Positions 23,813 to 36,072 of a DNA stretch of 64,000 bases are shown one piece after another. The stretch is from NCBI GenBank assembly GCA_029204225.1, contig CM055093.1:516668-580667 (forward strand), given 5' to 3'. The notes under the pieces were generated by a model. It did no database searches. It was not told the DNA's origin and was given only the letters and a program-made list of their open reading frames with translations. A program made the translations under genes and the position numbers. Every line of letters begins with the position of its first letter. The stretch's first letter is position 1. This stretch comes from Diphasiastrum complanatum (lineage: Eukaryota; Streptophyta; Lycopodiopsida; Lycopodiales; Lycopodiaceae).

Positions 23813-24655
23813 TTACTGAAGCCCTTTGAGATCAACCTCTTGATCTTCCACTTGACCATCAAAGCCATCGAACAAAATTTTTTTTCCAGATCCATTAGTT
23901 GCATCCATTCCATGAAAACCATCATCCACTTGCACAACATCTTCTACACAAGAAGATTCACCACAATATGTGAGACATGCAAAATGAGTAACTTCCACTC
24001 ACTTACCTTTATCATCATATGTGAGCTTCAAAGGTTGTTGTCTTTCTCTTGATGTCCTCTTTGACTTTTGATTTGAAGTAGGCCCTTCAACATCAACATC
24101 CAAAGTAACATCAATCTAATCATCAACATCAAGAATGTTAGATCCAATGTCTACACCACCACTTGAAGAAGCTTTTGGAAAAGTTCCTTCATAAAAAATG
24201 ACATCTCATCCCATGGCCACTTTCTTTGTTGAAAGAATGTAAACTTTGTAAGCCTCACTATAGCCAACAAATAAACCTCTCTTTAAAGATGGATCCTCCT
24301 TGGTCCTATCATCAAAAGTGATGTTGACATAGCAAATACATCCAAAAGTTTTGAAAAAGTTGACACTCAGCCTTCTACCAAACAATATCTCAAAAGGGGT
24401 TTTTCCATACAATATTGCACTCGGCCACCTATTGCATAGAAATTTAGCACACAACAAAGTTTGATCCCAAAAAGATTTAGGAAGATTAGCACCTAACCTC
24501 ATGGCTTTGGCACTTTTACACAAAGTTCTATTCTTCCTCTCGGCCACTCCATTTTGTTGTGGTATCCTTGGGCTTGTGTGCTCCCTCTTGATCCCATGCT
24601 CATCACAAAAAGCCTTGAACTTGGTAGAAATATACTCACCACCATTATCACTCCT
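23813..24655 (-). mobile_element. Copia integrase fragment
   Basis: The minus strand encodes the end of the integrase core and its C-terminal region: RSDNGGEYIS, IPQQNGVAERKNRTL, AMRLGANLPKSFWDQTL, FEILFGRR and LFVGYSEAYKVY. Stops then break a spacer region that ends near 23813 (GSGKKILFDGFDGQVEDQEVD). Sequence above 24655 no longer matches, so the element is cut there. No reverse transcriptase follows. Confidence 0.85.
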
Positions 24656-25325
24656 CCAACAAAATACTAAAATTTTACATTAATAGATTAATTCACTAAC
24701 TCAATAAAATTATACAATCGAAGCTTTATAGGGATCTAACTATCTAACCTACTTTACTACACACAAATTTCCTGCATACTAAAATTTCCTGCATTTGAAA
24801 AAAATTGCCGATTTTTTACAGGTCATCAACTTCTTATAATTTTTTTTTATGAAATTGTTTTCAGATAAAGATGCCAATTTCATTCCTATACTTTGCTGGC
24901 TTTCCTGAACACACGAGTGTATGTTGGTGGAAGTGCTCAGGCATGGGCATAATATAAATTTTGTTTTTATCTTTTTACAATTTTGTCCTATGCACAAATT
25001 TGAGCTATCTGCTCAAAGGGAGTAACCACGTGGCACATTGTAAAACGTAGATATGCATTTAAATGAAGGGTTGTGATTTGATATATAATTAAATAGAAAC
25101 TCTAGATGTTCATAATTTTTAAATCAGATGTTCATGATACTTTCTAAATCAGAAACCAATCAAAATCTATCTCTCTTTTTGTCGGTGGTCGCTCGCTCTC
25201 TCATGATTAAAGGTCTGGCAAATCCCATCATCTGGCAGCATAGAGCAAATACAATAATCCGGCAGCATAGAGCTCTAGAGAGAGAGAGCACGAGGTGAAG
25301 CTAATCACCAGGGGGGAGAGAGAGA
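24656..25325. other. Intergenic, no gene seen
   Basis: AT-rich sequence. A short word (GCAGCATAGAGC) is duplicated at about 25234 and 25262. A GA-rich patch precedes the MITE-like element. Confidence 0.4.
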
Positions 25326-25903
25326 GATATGCACCAGTGTCGGGCGGGTATATAGGTGCCCGACTGGTATCAACAATGGTATCGTAGACTCATACATGCC
25401 CGGTATATGATTTTGTGATACTATGGTCGATACCCGACCCGGGCTGGTTTTAGCCAGTCAATGCACATATCGATACCCGGATTACGGGCAAAAAATTCGA
25501 ATTTAACACGGTATCAATATAGTATCCATTTATAGTTAGTTTCCAAAATTTACATATGTGATAAATTTTATTCATGGTGTCCCAAAGACATTGGTGGGCA
25601 CCAACAAAGTATTGGCCTTTAAAATCATATGCATATTACATTTAAAAAGTTCATGCTTTTTATTAAATGCATACTACCCTTTATAAAATGGCTAATTTTA
25701 GAAATAAACTATATACTCATACCCGGGTTTATACTCGGCTGGTATCACCCCTGCAATACCTAGGTCGGTTGATACCAGCTACCAATTTACAAAACATGTT
25801 GATATTGATACCCGACTAGTATCAATTTTTTTAAAAAAGTATAATACCAGGACCTGGCTGGTATTAAAAATATCAATGCCCGCCCAACTTTGATATGCAC
25901 CAG
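25326..25903. mobile_element. MITE-like element with 10-12 bp target-site duplication
   Basis: The 12-mer GATATGCACCAG occurs at 25326-25337 and again at 25892-25903. Between them lies a segment whose ends are an imperfect inverted repeat (GTGTCGGGCGGGTAT on the left, complement of ATGCCCGCCCAACTTT on the right). The interior holds repeated GATACC/GGTATC words in both orientations (for example GATACCCGACCCGGG and TGATACCCGACTAGTATCAA). No coding capacity is seen. The duplication length suits a Mutator-type element. Confidence 0.65.
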
Positions 25904-26102
25904 GGGAAGAGAGAGGGAGAGGGAGTCGTTGACAATAGAGAGGAGAAAACCACAGTTGTTGCTGACACAAAACAAAAGAGAAGAGAGAGGTGAAGCATTT
26001 GTTGTGATTGTCGTAAGAGTTAGTTTCATTGACAACCATTCTGGGATGCGACTTTGTCTGAAGAATGAGGTCAATCTGTGCTACATAATTGTTGTTTTCT
26101 TT

Positions 26103-26300
26103 TGCCACATCAGGGGAAGAAGCACACTTGGAGAACACAGTACAACGAAGAGCATCATCGCTGTTTTTTTATGCCACATCAGGGAAAGAAGCACACTTGG
26201 AGAACGCAGTACAAGGAAGAGCATAATCGATGTTTTTCTTTTGCCACATCAAAGGCACAAGCACACTTGGAGAACGCAATACAACGGAGAGTTGTATGCT
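26103..26300. repeat. Three tandem copies of a 69-70 bp unit
   Basis: TGCCACATCA-type starts occur at 26103, 26172 and 26242. Each is followed by GAAGCACACTTGGAGAACNC or a close variant and AGTACAANG. Further related pieces (GTTGTATGCTGC..., GGACTACAGGTGAAGC) follow to about 26400. The unit length is not a multiple of three throughout, and the open frames over it look incidental. Confidence 0.85.
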
Positions 26301-27580
26301 GCATCGCTTGTAGGACTACAAGTGAAGCGAATCCCATCATCCACAGTACAACGAAGGTTGTATGCTGCGTTCGCTAGCTTGCAGGACTACAGGTGAAGCC
26401 AATGATCATTTGTGAGCAGTGATTCTCACAGACGGGTGGTCACTTTTTGCTTATTTTGTTTTGTGTTGTATGTCATAGGACACCTTTCCGACTTCTTTGA
26501 AGGTTTTTCTGTTTGATGGGTATTATTTTGTTTGTGGAAGGTCTTTACGATGCGATTTGATTTGACGTGTGCATTTGGCGAACAATTTGGTTGGTTAGAT
26601 TTGTTCTGACATGCTGCTTTTTCGTTTCTTCAAGATCTGCTTTGTTAGTGAGTCCTCTTACTAGCTTCTGTTTGTGCTTTCCTTGACTGAACACAAGTTG
26701 TTTTGCAAGTCTTTTTCACTCTTCCTAAGCAAAAGAAAATAGAGCAACATATGAAAGATTTTGTGGTATCATTATGGATGATTTGTTTGATAGCTAAAGA
26801 TTTTGTCATCCCGTTTTAGTACTTTGTGGAATCCTAGTCATTGCAAAATATGGTTAGGATTTTTGGAGCCTAATCCTTTTCCGAATTAACGGCTCGGGTT
26901 AAAAATTTTAGTCAATATAGCCATAAATTATTGTACTCTCTTTATTGTTAGGGGACATCAAAATGATAGCAAGTTGTAAAAAGATACCGCACTATGGCGG
27001 TACAAAAGCTTTATTGCAAATTCTGCCAGGCCTACCACATGTAGATCAATGCTACCACTAGGCTAGGGTGCTAGCCTCCTCCATATTTAGTCCTTCTTAG
27101 TTGTGGGCTTCCTTTATGGTGAATGGCCAATGCACTTACCATGATGCACTCCAGTTTTGAGTAGGATGTACCGCATGTCTAAATGGGATAATGTGAATTT
27201 GAAACTGCCCTTACATGATCCACTTTGTTTTTGTTGAATTCGAGTAGGATAAATTGTTTGTCTAAGAGCAATAACCTAAAATTTGAAATTCATCTTAGAT
27301 GATCCATTTCATTTTTGTTGGCTTCGAATATGATGAATTTTATATTTGTATCCCATGCAACTTGCAAGCAATACAAAAACATAACACTCATAGAGATAGC
27401 ATAGCTAAACATAACAAAGCTACTTCATGATTAAAAATAGTCAACTTTTTTTTTTATAATACTTGATTGATCTAGCAAAACATGTAAGTACCTGTAGAAG
27501 TACTAGAGTAATGAGATTTATTACAGTAGCAACCCAAAGATTGTAGGAATCAAAATTGTTTTCAAAAAAATTGAATAGAA
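26301..27580. other. Intergenic, no gene seen
   Basis: AT-rich sequence with no recognisable protein-coding or RNA feature. Confidence 0.4.
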
Positions 27581-27874
27581 ATTCGTTGTTCGAAAGAACA
27601 CTGAGCGAGCTTTGTACACTATTTGAGATCTTTCATGGCATTTTGCAAATTGCAACTTCGAATTTCGTTTTTCATATTGCATTATCGTTCCGGAGAAAGG
27701 CGAATCTCCCAGTTTATAATTTTGAGAGGAAAATTGCCACCTCTCATTTTGCCATCTTACATTTGATCGAAAAGATGGCTCTCTAATATCTCACTTTTCT
27801 TAACAAATGCTAACATTGTGGAAAAATCTCAAATATTCTACAAAGCGTGCTCAGTGTTCTTTCAAACGATGATT
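27581..27874. mobile_element. MITE or foldback element with about 49-bp inverted repeats
   Basis: The left arm, 27581-27629 (containing CGAAAGAACACTGAGCGAGC), pairs with the right arm, 27826-27874 (containing GCGTGCTCAGTGTTCTTTC), at roughly 40 of 49 positions by eye. The arms flank about 196 bp of non-coding sequence. No flanking direct duplication was obvious. Confidence 0.75.
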
Positions 27875-30100
27875 TTTTATTTTATGTTTACGAAAAGAAT
27901 GATTTCCTCGAGAACGGTAATATTTAGACTCATTTGGACAACCTTGTCATTAGGAAGTGAAATTAGGTAAAAGATATCATCAACTCTCAACCATTTCAAT
28001 TTTGACATCATTTTAAATTATTACTCACCTCGAATGTCTCAAGTGTTCAGATTCAATTCTGTTTTTGTCAGTTTATTTAGTCGTGACTGAAATATTCATC
28101 ATTTCATTGCTTTATCAAGCTCGGTACACATACCATCATTATTCATATTCAAAATTTCTTTTTTTTATCAATGATGTCAAATTGTAGATAAGAACTTTCA
28201 CTCAAATGATTTATCATGGGATAACTAAAAGATGGGGCGTTTAAATGCTAAAAATTCAACACAAATGAAATTGTTGTACTTTGAAACTTTACAAAATAAA
28301 TATGTAATGAAAATTACCATTGTATGTCTACAAAATAGAATGACTAACCTTGATTAGGAAAAAAAGAACAAAATCCTTTGTATGCCTTAAACTAGAATTT
28401 CACAATGTAATTCGTGGCATCAGATCTAATTGATCAGTCATTCATAAGCTAATTATCTGGATCCCTTACAAAGAATGCATGCACAATTGAGGTATAGCAC
28501 CTGTTGCTAGCTCATTCGAAATGCCTTCGAATATTATTAATATTGTCTCTGTTATAAAAGGTGTGTTTTATTCTAATCTGGTGTTAGCTTGCAGTAACAT
28601 TTTAGTTGTTCTGATCTGAAAGAATACTATGGCAATGTTCATTGTATTTTTGGGTCCTATTCTCAACCTCAAAGTAGAGCTAGGGATCATTCTGGAAGTG
28701 CCTCTCTCCGCTTTATCTATAGTATCATGAGATATGTGCGCCATTTTTTGTAATGCTCTCACTACACTGACACTAGAATCTATAGATATCAAATAACAAC
28801 ATTCTTAATCCTCCTCCGAATTTTTTCATGAATAATTCGATTTAGAATTGGGTGATCATAGAATTTGTCCGAATAATTTAACCACCACCTAAATCTAATT
28901 GATCGCTCATCCATAGGCTAATTATTGTGATCCCTTAATGGCTACATAATGTAAGCGCAATGATGTTATGCATTTTACTTTCTTATATGAATGGTAAGAA
29001 ACGTGTTGTTCATTTCTTTTTATAGTTTATACATTTCAAGTTCTCAAAAGTAGTAGCTACAAGATTATGTTCTTTATTTAATTTAGTCTCCGTGATTGCT
29101 TCGTCCCCTTCCTCGAACGTGACCACCTTCTCTACAGTAGTTGACTGAAGTTCAGTGTTGAATGACTAACACACGATGAATGTATCATGTACTTGGCCTA
29201 TTCAATTTTTTGGTTATGCATTGCATTTACTTTGGAATACTATTGTTGTTCTTCTATTCTTGTGAAGCATGTTAATTATTGCAATCATTGCACTTAAACA
29301 TTGGTATGTAAATGAGGTCACTCGTTGATGTTGTTGTATTTCATATCAATCAAGTAGTTATGAAACTGACAGTTTGTCCTATTGTTGACATAGTTCTCTT
29401 TTCATTCTTTCATCGTGGCTCCATACTACTAATTCTTACCCTCTATCTCTTGATCATGGCTTGCTAGTTCTCACCCTCCATTGTAGATCTGCATGGCTTT
29501 ATCATGTAATAGTTTTCCATGTTTTGTAATAACAATGCAAGGACGTATAAGTAAGCGATCTTTGACTATACTTGCAATTTTACAATGCAAAATAACTTTA
29601 CAATGCTAAATTTCAAAATATAGTAGAGATTAAGTGATGATTGATAGAATATTTCCATGCATGAAGGGCACTAAAGTTGTTGTGCAAGGTGCTACCCATT
29701 TTTGTAAGCACGGGCACCGTCCACAGTTGGAGTGGTCGGCGGAATGGGGGACTTAATACGACAATGTGCTGTCTTGTTTGTGTAAGCACGGTCGGTTCTC
29801 GCGGTTTGGGCTTGGCGCCATCTACACGTAGGAGGAGAGATGAGGCAAAGTGTTGCCTAGGTTGAGGTGTGACATATTCAAGCTGTATGGTGTGAAAAAT
29901 GGAAAAAGATTATCTATGTTAGATATAGGGGCCTTATGTTTTTTCATGACAAACATCTTTGTGTAGGAAAATGATAGGGTCAAATTTGGCATAGATGGCA
30001 AATTATCCAATTCCACATGTAGAGCCACTATCGAGCCAAAATAGAGTAGGAGGTAGAACTGGAGCTAAATGGATAGTAGAAAAGTGTAATGCTTTGGTTT
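27875..30100. other. Intergenic with a diverged local duplication
   Basis: No gene is recognised. A block at about 28421-28466 (TCTAATTGATCAGTCATTCA) recurs at about 28893-28940 (TCTAATTGATCGCTCATCCA), each followed by a GCTAATTAT...GATCCCTTA stretch. The word GTAAGCACGG occurs twice at about 29705 and 29782. Confidence 0.5.
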
Positions 30101-30733
30101 GATTAAGTTTTTTAGAGGTCCAATAAGATTTAGAGGTGGAACCATGAGTGGTCCAATAAAATTTGAGATATGCTTGGAAATGGTTTCATATAATTTAGAG
30201 GTGAATGGATAAATGGTCCAATAGGATTAAGAGGTGAAAAAAGTGTGGTCTAATTATGTTTGAGCATTGTGTTAGCTCATGGATCTATAGTCTCATTGTA
30301 CTCCTCACTTTAATCTAATTGATTTGGAGATTGAGTGAATTTTGAGTGTAAGTGATTTTCTAGCTTTCTCTCTCTACCCTAGAGCTCATGATGATTTTAT
30401 CTCTCTACCCGAGGAGAGCAACTTGTTTCTACTTAGAATAATTTATGAACACTTACCACACGTGTGAGTGAGTGCTGGAAGTGAGTGAATGCATGTAGTA
30501 GTGTGTTTTTGCCATAGAATCAAAGATAGATCTTGAATCTCAATCTAGTCTTGATCCTAGTGGAACCCACACCTTAGGAGATCACAAGAACATGCAGTGG
30601 ACTCTCCACATGTGTGAAATCAACAGAGCCTACCTGAGGTTCTCATGCATTTTCATCCATTTGAGTGAAAACTTTTCATCAATCTTGAGCTAGGAATTGT
30701 CAAGATCCATTTTCCAAGCCATGTTGTTCAATT
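30101..30733 (+). other. Probable leader or LTR part of the adjoining copia element
   Basis: Non-coding sequence directly upstream of a copia gag. CT-rich tracts (for example 30365-30380 and 30400-30410) and the position suggest 5' element sequence. No clear primer-binding site or LTR terminus was found. Confidence 0.3.
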
Positions 30734-31429
30734 TTGGATCAAAATTTTCCTCAAGTTCTTCAAGAGGTTCAAAAATACAAAAAGAGAACTAGGATGACTC
30801 TCCACCACATTAAGATAAATGTCTCCAATGAGATATTGAGGGAGATAGGTACTTGCACTATAGCCAAAGAAGCTTGGGATTGTCTCAAGACTATCTATGA
30901 GGCTAAGAACACCTCTACGATCCTCACTCTTAGAAATCAAATCTTTCAAAGTTGCCAAAAGAGTGATGAGAGTGCATCTAATTATGTTATGAGAGTCAAG
31001 GATTTTCATAGGGAGCTTGCATGCATTGGTGATTCCATCAATCAAAGTGAGCTACTCCAAGTCATTCTCAATGGCTTGAGAAGTGAATTTGACAATCTTG
31101 TCCAATCCTATGCCATTAAGGAAGAGCTACCAAGCTTGGAGGCCCTTCAAAGTGTGCTTATTGCTGAAGAATCAAGACAAGAGTACAAGCTCTTGAGGAT
31201 GGACAATGATGGCAAAGCTCTATTTGCCACGGACAAACACAAAGGGAGGAACAAGAACCAATATCGACAATCCTCAAGCAAGAACAAAGCCAAATCCAAA
31301 GACAAAGATGAGGAGGAAGATGATTCCTCTAGTGCTTCATTATCCAAGCTCAAGAAGAAGAAGATCAAGTGCTTTTATTGTGGAAAGAAAGGCCATTATG
31401 CCACCAATTGCTTCAAGAAGAAGAATTAA
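30734..31429 (+). mobile_element. Copia gag with zinc knuckle, N-terminus lost
   Basis: The 231-codon frame is a gag of the UBN2/copia type: RTRMTLHHIKINVSNEIL, AKEAWDCLKTIYEAKNT and FQSCQKSDESASNYVMRVKDF. A Lys/Ser-rich linker follows, then the CCHC knuckle CFYCGKKGHYATNC. The copia gag at 53.2 kb has about 60 more residues before the equivalent of YKKRTRM, so this copy has lost its start. Coding similarity stops at about 31469, where element B begins; no pol follows. Confidence 0.85.
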
Positions 31430-31797
31430 CTCAAGCAAGCCAACATCTCCAGTGAGAAGGAAGACACTATGCCATGTAGGAGAGAGAAAAATAACTATAA
31501 AGTAATTATAATATCATTTTCTAACGTCTTTACGCATCTGCCCGCACTACTTTCCATGTAAATGAATGCACCTTAGCTAAGTCATATCAAACTTCACTAG
31601 TGTTTAACCACAATTAAAATACAATTTTTCAAAATGCTGAAATATTCCCTCCCAATAGTTGGGAACACTCAAAAATTTGAATTAGGAGTGACATTTCTGA
31701 AGAAAGCCTACGCCATCTCTATCTCCAACAGAGTCGTTAGCGCCATCTCCAGCTTTGTTATTGTCATTGTGTTGTTTGTTACTATACTACTGTACTG

Positions 31798-34530
31798 ATG
31801 ACAAAGCTTTATCATCTTCATGTGGATCTGTCACCAGAATATCCTTCGCTCAGGACGAGAAATTCAAAGCAACCCAAATTGTCAACTTCTGATATGGTCC
31901 GATACAGGGAGGAAAAACTAAAACATGTCGATTTATGATCATCAGGAACATTGTATCTTATTGATCCATGTTCATTGCAACATCCAGAGTTTCATTCGGT
32001 GAGTCTGTTAATAATCTATATGTGTCATGGTAAAAATGACATTTTGGGTTACTGTGAGAATTTGATGCTCTATCGGAATGCACATTCAATGCAAAGAATA
32101 CATTATTTTTAAGAGGAATCAAGGAAAATATCAAAGGAGTGCGAAGAAAACTCTACAAAGATAAAAACTTGTTTGGATGAAAATGAGATGCTCAAAGAGG
32201 AGATCCAAAGGTTGAAATCTTCTTTGCATCATTATACAACTAGTAATGATGAGATAAAAATTGCATTTCAATCCATGCGTATCTCATATTTGTCTCTTGT
32301 TAAAGATATGGATGTGCTCAACAGAAAGGTCCGAAACAACAAGAGGAAAAGACTGGTAAACAAGGATACATGTGATCTATCATCCAGAGGAGGTCATAGA
32401 AAAAGACGAATCCATGCATTCAAGTAAGCTATAGCTTATTTGGTACTGAAAATTGCTTGAACTTTTTGATTTATTCATAATAACTAATTTTGTTATTTAA
32501 TCATTTCAACTTTCTGTTGATTTGCTTATTATATACTGTTGTGAATACTAGGAGTGTCCTAATTTCTGCTGACATTTTCATGAACATTGTGTTTGCAATG
32601 CAGATCAGCATTGGTTGTTGAAGACCATTTGGCCGATGAGATTTCAATTGGAAACTCACTAGGCTCTATCTTGACTTCTAAATCTATGAAATTAATGTTA
32701 AATAATAACAAAATGAAAAAAAATAAGGCTTCAGCTACTGATAGCATTATGGATGAAGTTGGAAAAATATTAGACACTACATTGCTTTTGAGTTTTCTAG
32801 CATCAGTAGAGAAGCATATGCAACAATGTTTAAGATGATAAAGGAGGCATTTGCACAGGTAAATATTAAAAAGTTTCCAATCCCACGACCATTTCATCTT
32901 TTAAAAAAAAAAGGACATGTTAAACCATGGTATGCGGACAATAGTTGGTAATCCATCTCATATCAATAAAGTGTATTGCTCGAAAGGAAAAAGTCTAGCA
33001 TATAACAATTCCAACAATTTATTTATTGACATTAATGAGTTATTAACATTCATCATAAATTTTTACGGTATTACAAATGAGAATGTCAATAATAAGTTGA
33101 TAGTTGTTCTCAAGTTAGATGAGTTTGAAATTATAAAAGGACAAAAAATGGAAAGAGTCAGTCTCACAATCATGAATGGAGCACTTTCAAATTCAGAGGA
33201 CTCAGAAGGCCTCAATTTTAGTGTTCAATCAGAAAATGATATCTGGTGGTTGACAGCATTTCAAGTATAGCAGTTCCTTCGCATAATCAAAAAGGATAAT
33301 CATTTTAATATGGATTTCATTTGGGAAATCTTCTCTGTGTTAATATTATGAGGCTAATCACGTTTTTGTATTCTCGTAATGAAGGAAGACCACGACATTC
33401 TCTCATGGATATTTAATAGAACGTCATATCTTGCCACCAAAAAAAATCACATGGAGGGAGTTCCACTCAATATTCCTGGAGTTGGCACTTTCAACATTGA
33501 AAGGTATTTAGTAGGAGATCTGAAGACATTAAGATGTATGTTCAATGTATCTCATAGCGCTAACTCTAAACACCCTTGTTTGTTATGACAAGGAGTACAA
33601 GAATATCAAGGGATGGAGACCTGTACTATCGATTATTCTTCAAAATGTTCATATTTTTACATTGCATGCGGAGTTGCGTATTATAGAAAAAATAATATAT
33701 CTTCACATCTTGTTTGCATGGAATTCCGAGCCAGAGGCCTTCGCAAAGGAAGCTATTTCCAGATTAGAGAATGTGTTGTCCAAAGCAGGCTTACATAAAG
33801 GCCACGTTAAAATAAAAAAAGATGACAAGTTATCAAGTAAAACAGAAAATATTCCATGCAAGCTGAGCATCGGAGGATCTAAAGTTTGAAGATTTTTATC
33901 AATTATTCTGGCAAACAATGTAAGGTCTAATACACGGTTTGTAAAGAAATTATTGCAGCAACTCAAGATTTCGAAGAAGTAGCTACTCATATACACAAAG
34001 TAGAAGTTTGGAAAAAGTTAGACAACATGGTGAAATACTTGAGAAAAAATAAATTTTCAAATACTGATATTCAAATGATACAGAAAACAACCAATGAATT
34101 TGTGGATGCAGTTCAGAGTGCATGGGGTGTTGATCATATAACACATTATATGGTAAGATTTTGATTTTACACTACCATAGACAAATATGTGCAATTAAAT
34201 TATATACTTTTGGTATTGATTTAGATTGTATTTTTATGACATGCAGCACATATTACGACATCATTCGACATTCTTTGCAAGAAATAATGAAAGTCTTAGC
34301 ATATGGTCATCGCAAGGAATGGAAAAATCTCATTGGCAAGCAAGAGCGACATTTCATAAAAGTACACAACATGGCGGGACTAGCACAAAAAACAGCTATA
34401 TACTGCAACTTTTTCAATGGTTTTACAGAAGAATCCAAATTCATCATAATACAAAATCGACGGATTATAAAAATTTTCAAAAAGCATGCAAACTTATACA
34501 AGCCAGTAGGCTATAGACACACAATAAAAT
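31798..34530 (+). pseudogene. Gene T copy in element B: candidate DDE-type transposase
   Basis: The frame begins MTKLYHLHVDLSPEYPSLR at 31798. A TGA then replaces the Trp of HVDLW, and a TAA breaks the coiled coil before 32173-32427. Exon 2 starts near 32604 (SALVVEDHLADEI). The first acidic motif LKLDEFEIIKGQKMERVSL lies within 32917-33270. The GDLKTLRCMFNVS/HPCL motif at 33379-33588 is followed by a frameshift into PVLSIILQNVHIFTLHAELRI (33545-33889). A final part (about 34000-34150, ending DHITHYM) meets a GTAAG donor. The last exon, from 34247 after ACATGCAG, holds IWSSQGMEKSHWQARATF. Exon borders match those in C and B'. This is the most complete copy in exon order, but a pseudogene. Confidence 0.7.
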
Positions 34531-34576
34531 TTTGAATATTAAATAAAAATATTTACAAAGTACAATTCAGCAGTAT

Positions 34577-35756
34577 CTAATCTGCTTCCAATATTTTTTC
34601 CAATGAAAGTTGCAACTTAGAATCATGCAACAATTTTCTTCTTTCGTGTGGATCCAATAGCTCATAGTTCTCATGCTTACTCAGATCAACGTAAGCAGCA
34701 TACACTGCAAAATGAGATGATCTGAGCATGGAATTTACTGGTCCATATCCTAAAATTTTAACCGCAATAGTTTTCTTTACAAAAATTATTTTATGCACCT
34801 TATTGAAATTATGTCCTCCAAGAAAATGAGACAGTGCCTTGATTGCCATAATCATAGTTTCACCATGTTGATGAAACTTTGAATGGGCAACACTTATCTC
34901 ATTATTCTTGAAGGACTTTAGATAGTGCCCGAGTGTATGATCTCTTGAAAATTCTCCTACAGAAGATCTTTGCCCTCCTCGACGAATTGCGAAATCATCA
35001 AGGAAAATTGTTTCCTGAAATGATAAAAAACAAAGTAAGCTCTAGTATATAATCTGACATAAAAAATCTACTAGTACTTGATAAGAGACAAAAACTTACG
35101 CATTCGGCTTTGTCTTCTCTGATTACTGTCTCACCATCAATATTATGTCCACCTTTCGATGTCAATATTGTTGGTGAATAGACAGTTGGCTGTGGAAATC
35201 CAAGTTGACTTTGGATTCTAAGAAACTCCTCCTTAGAAGGCAGATCATCTTCTTTGTTGCGCATTTTCTCCACAGCCATTTTCAAGCAATCTTTCCCTGA
35301 ATAAAATTTATCATTATGTACATCGTCAACACCAGGGAGAAGATCATCAGCATCAAAATCAATAATATCCGAAAATTCATCAAGCTCTTTGCTCAAAATG
35401 CAAAGAGTCTCAACTTCAGTAAAGTCAAAAAGATCCGATATATCCGATATTGTCAAAAAGGAATTATTATCTATATTATAAGTAGGCAAAGTGATCAAAC
35501 ATTTATCAGAAGGAGAAAGAGTGGTGGGTGTTCTAGGGCCTATAAAGGTAGACCTATTTCGAGCAGGATCAAAATTAGAACAATCATCTAAATTAACGTT
35601 CGTATCAATAAAAAATGTTTCTATATCTACAATCTTTGACTTTTCAGACTTTGTACCACTAGAAGAAGCTACTTCAGAAGTAGAGGGCACAGAGTCCGAA
35701 TCGTCAGAAATATTTAACAAAAGGAAAAAAAACAAAAGCAGATTGAAAATCAACAA
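34577..35756 (-). CDS. Gene X copy in element B: acidic protein of unknown function
   Basis: There are two clear exons. Exon 1 runs from about 35756 to 35101 and is Ser/Asp/Glu-rich (SDDSDSVPSTSEVASSSGTK, DIIDFDADDLLPGVDD). It ends at a GTAAGT donor after DKAEC. Exon 2 runs 35014-34577 after TTTTTATCATTTCAG and starts ETIFLDDFAIRRGGQRSS. The phase is 0 across the intron. Exon 2 aligns with gene X of element C: LDTFAMRRGGSRE, then AHYIGNLPNN beside GHYLKSFKNN, then KALSKHIG beside KALSHFLG. No lesion is seen in these exons, but the 5' end lies at the copia junction and the start is probably lost. I do not recognise the family. Confidence 0.55.
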
Positions 35757-35777
35757 ATCTATATTTTTTATTATGAA

Positions 35778-36072
35778 TTAGATCCACGTCTTACGTGACA
35801 TATCATCAATAAAGGTCATGAAATAGAAGGCTTTACCTAAGGACATAGTCCTCATAGGCCCGCATAAATCTGTGTGGATCAAATCCAGGATGTTCTTTGC
35901 CCTTGCAACACCACCTTTATTGAACTTCTCTCGATGTTGCTTCCCATATATACATGATTCGCACATCGATTTCAAGTGGTCTTCTATGGTAGGCAATCTT
36001 GTTACCATCTCCAATTTTCTCGTCAAACTGAGGCTTCATAAGTTCAAGTGACCAAGCCTCTTATGCCACGTG
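35778..36072 (-). mobile_element. Copia integrase fragment inserted between B and B'
   Basis: The minus strand reads TWHKRLGHLNL, then a stop, then CESCIYGKQHREKFNKG, LDLIHTDLCGPMRTMSLG and FMTFIDDMSRKTW. This is the GAG-pre-integrase region and the start of the integrase core. Both ends break off abruptly against element B (left) and B' (right). Confidence 0.85.

Larger units (their letters stand above)
31469..35756 (+). mobile_element. Element B: second copy of the DDE-like multi-gene element
   Basis: The left edge at 31469 (ATGCCATGTAGGAGAGAG) is where similarity to element A begins; the outer inverted repeat is absent. It carries gene T on the plus strand (31798 to about 34530) and gene X on the minus strand (35756-34577), tail to tail. 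The right edge is cut by a copia integrase fragment (35.78-36.07 kb). It appears to sit in or against a copia element whose gag ends just to the left. Confidence 0.65.
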
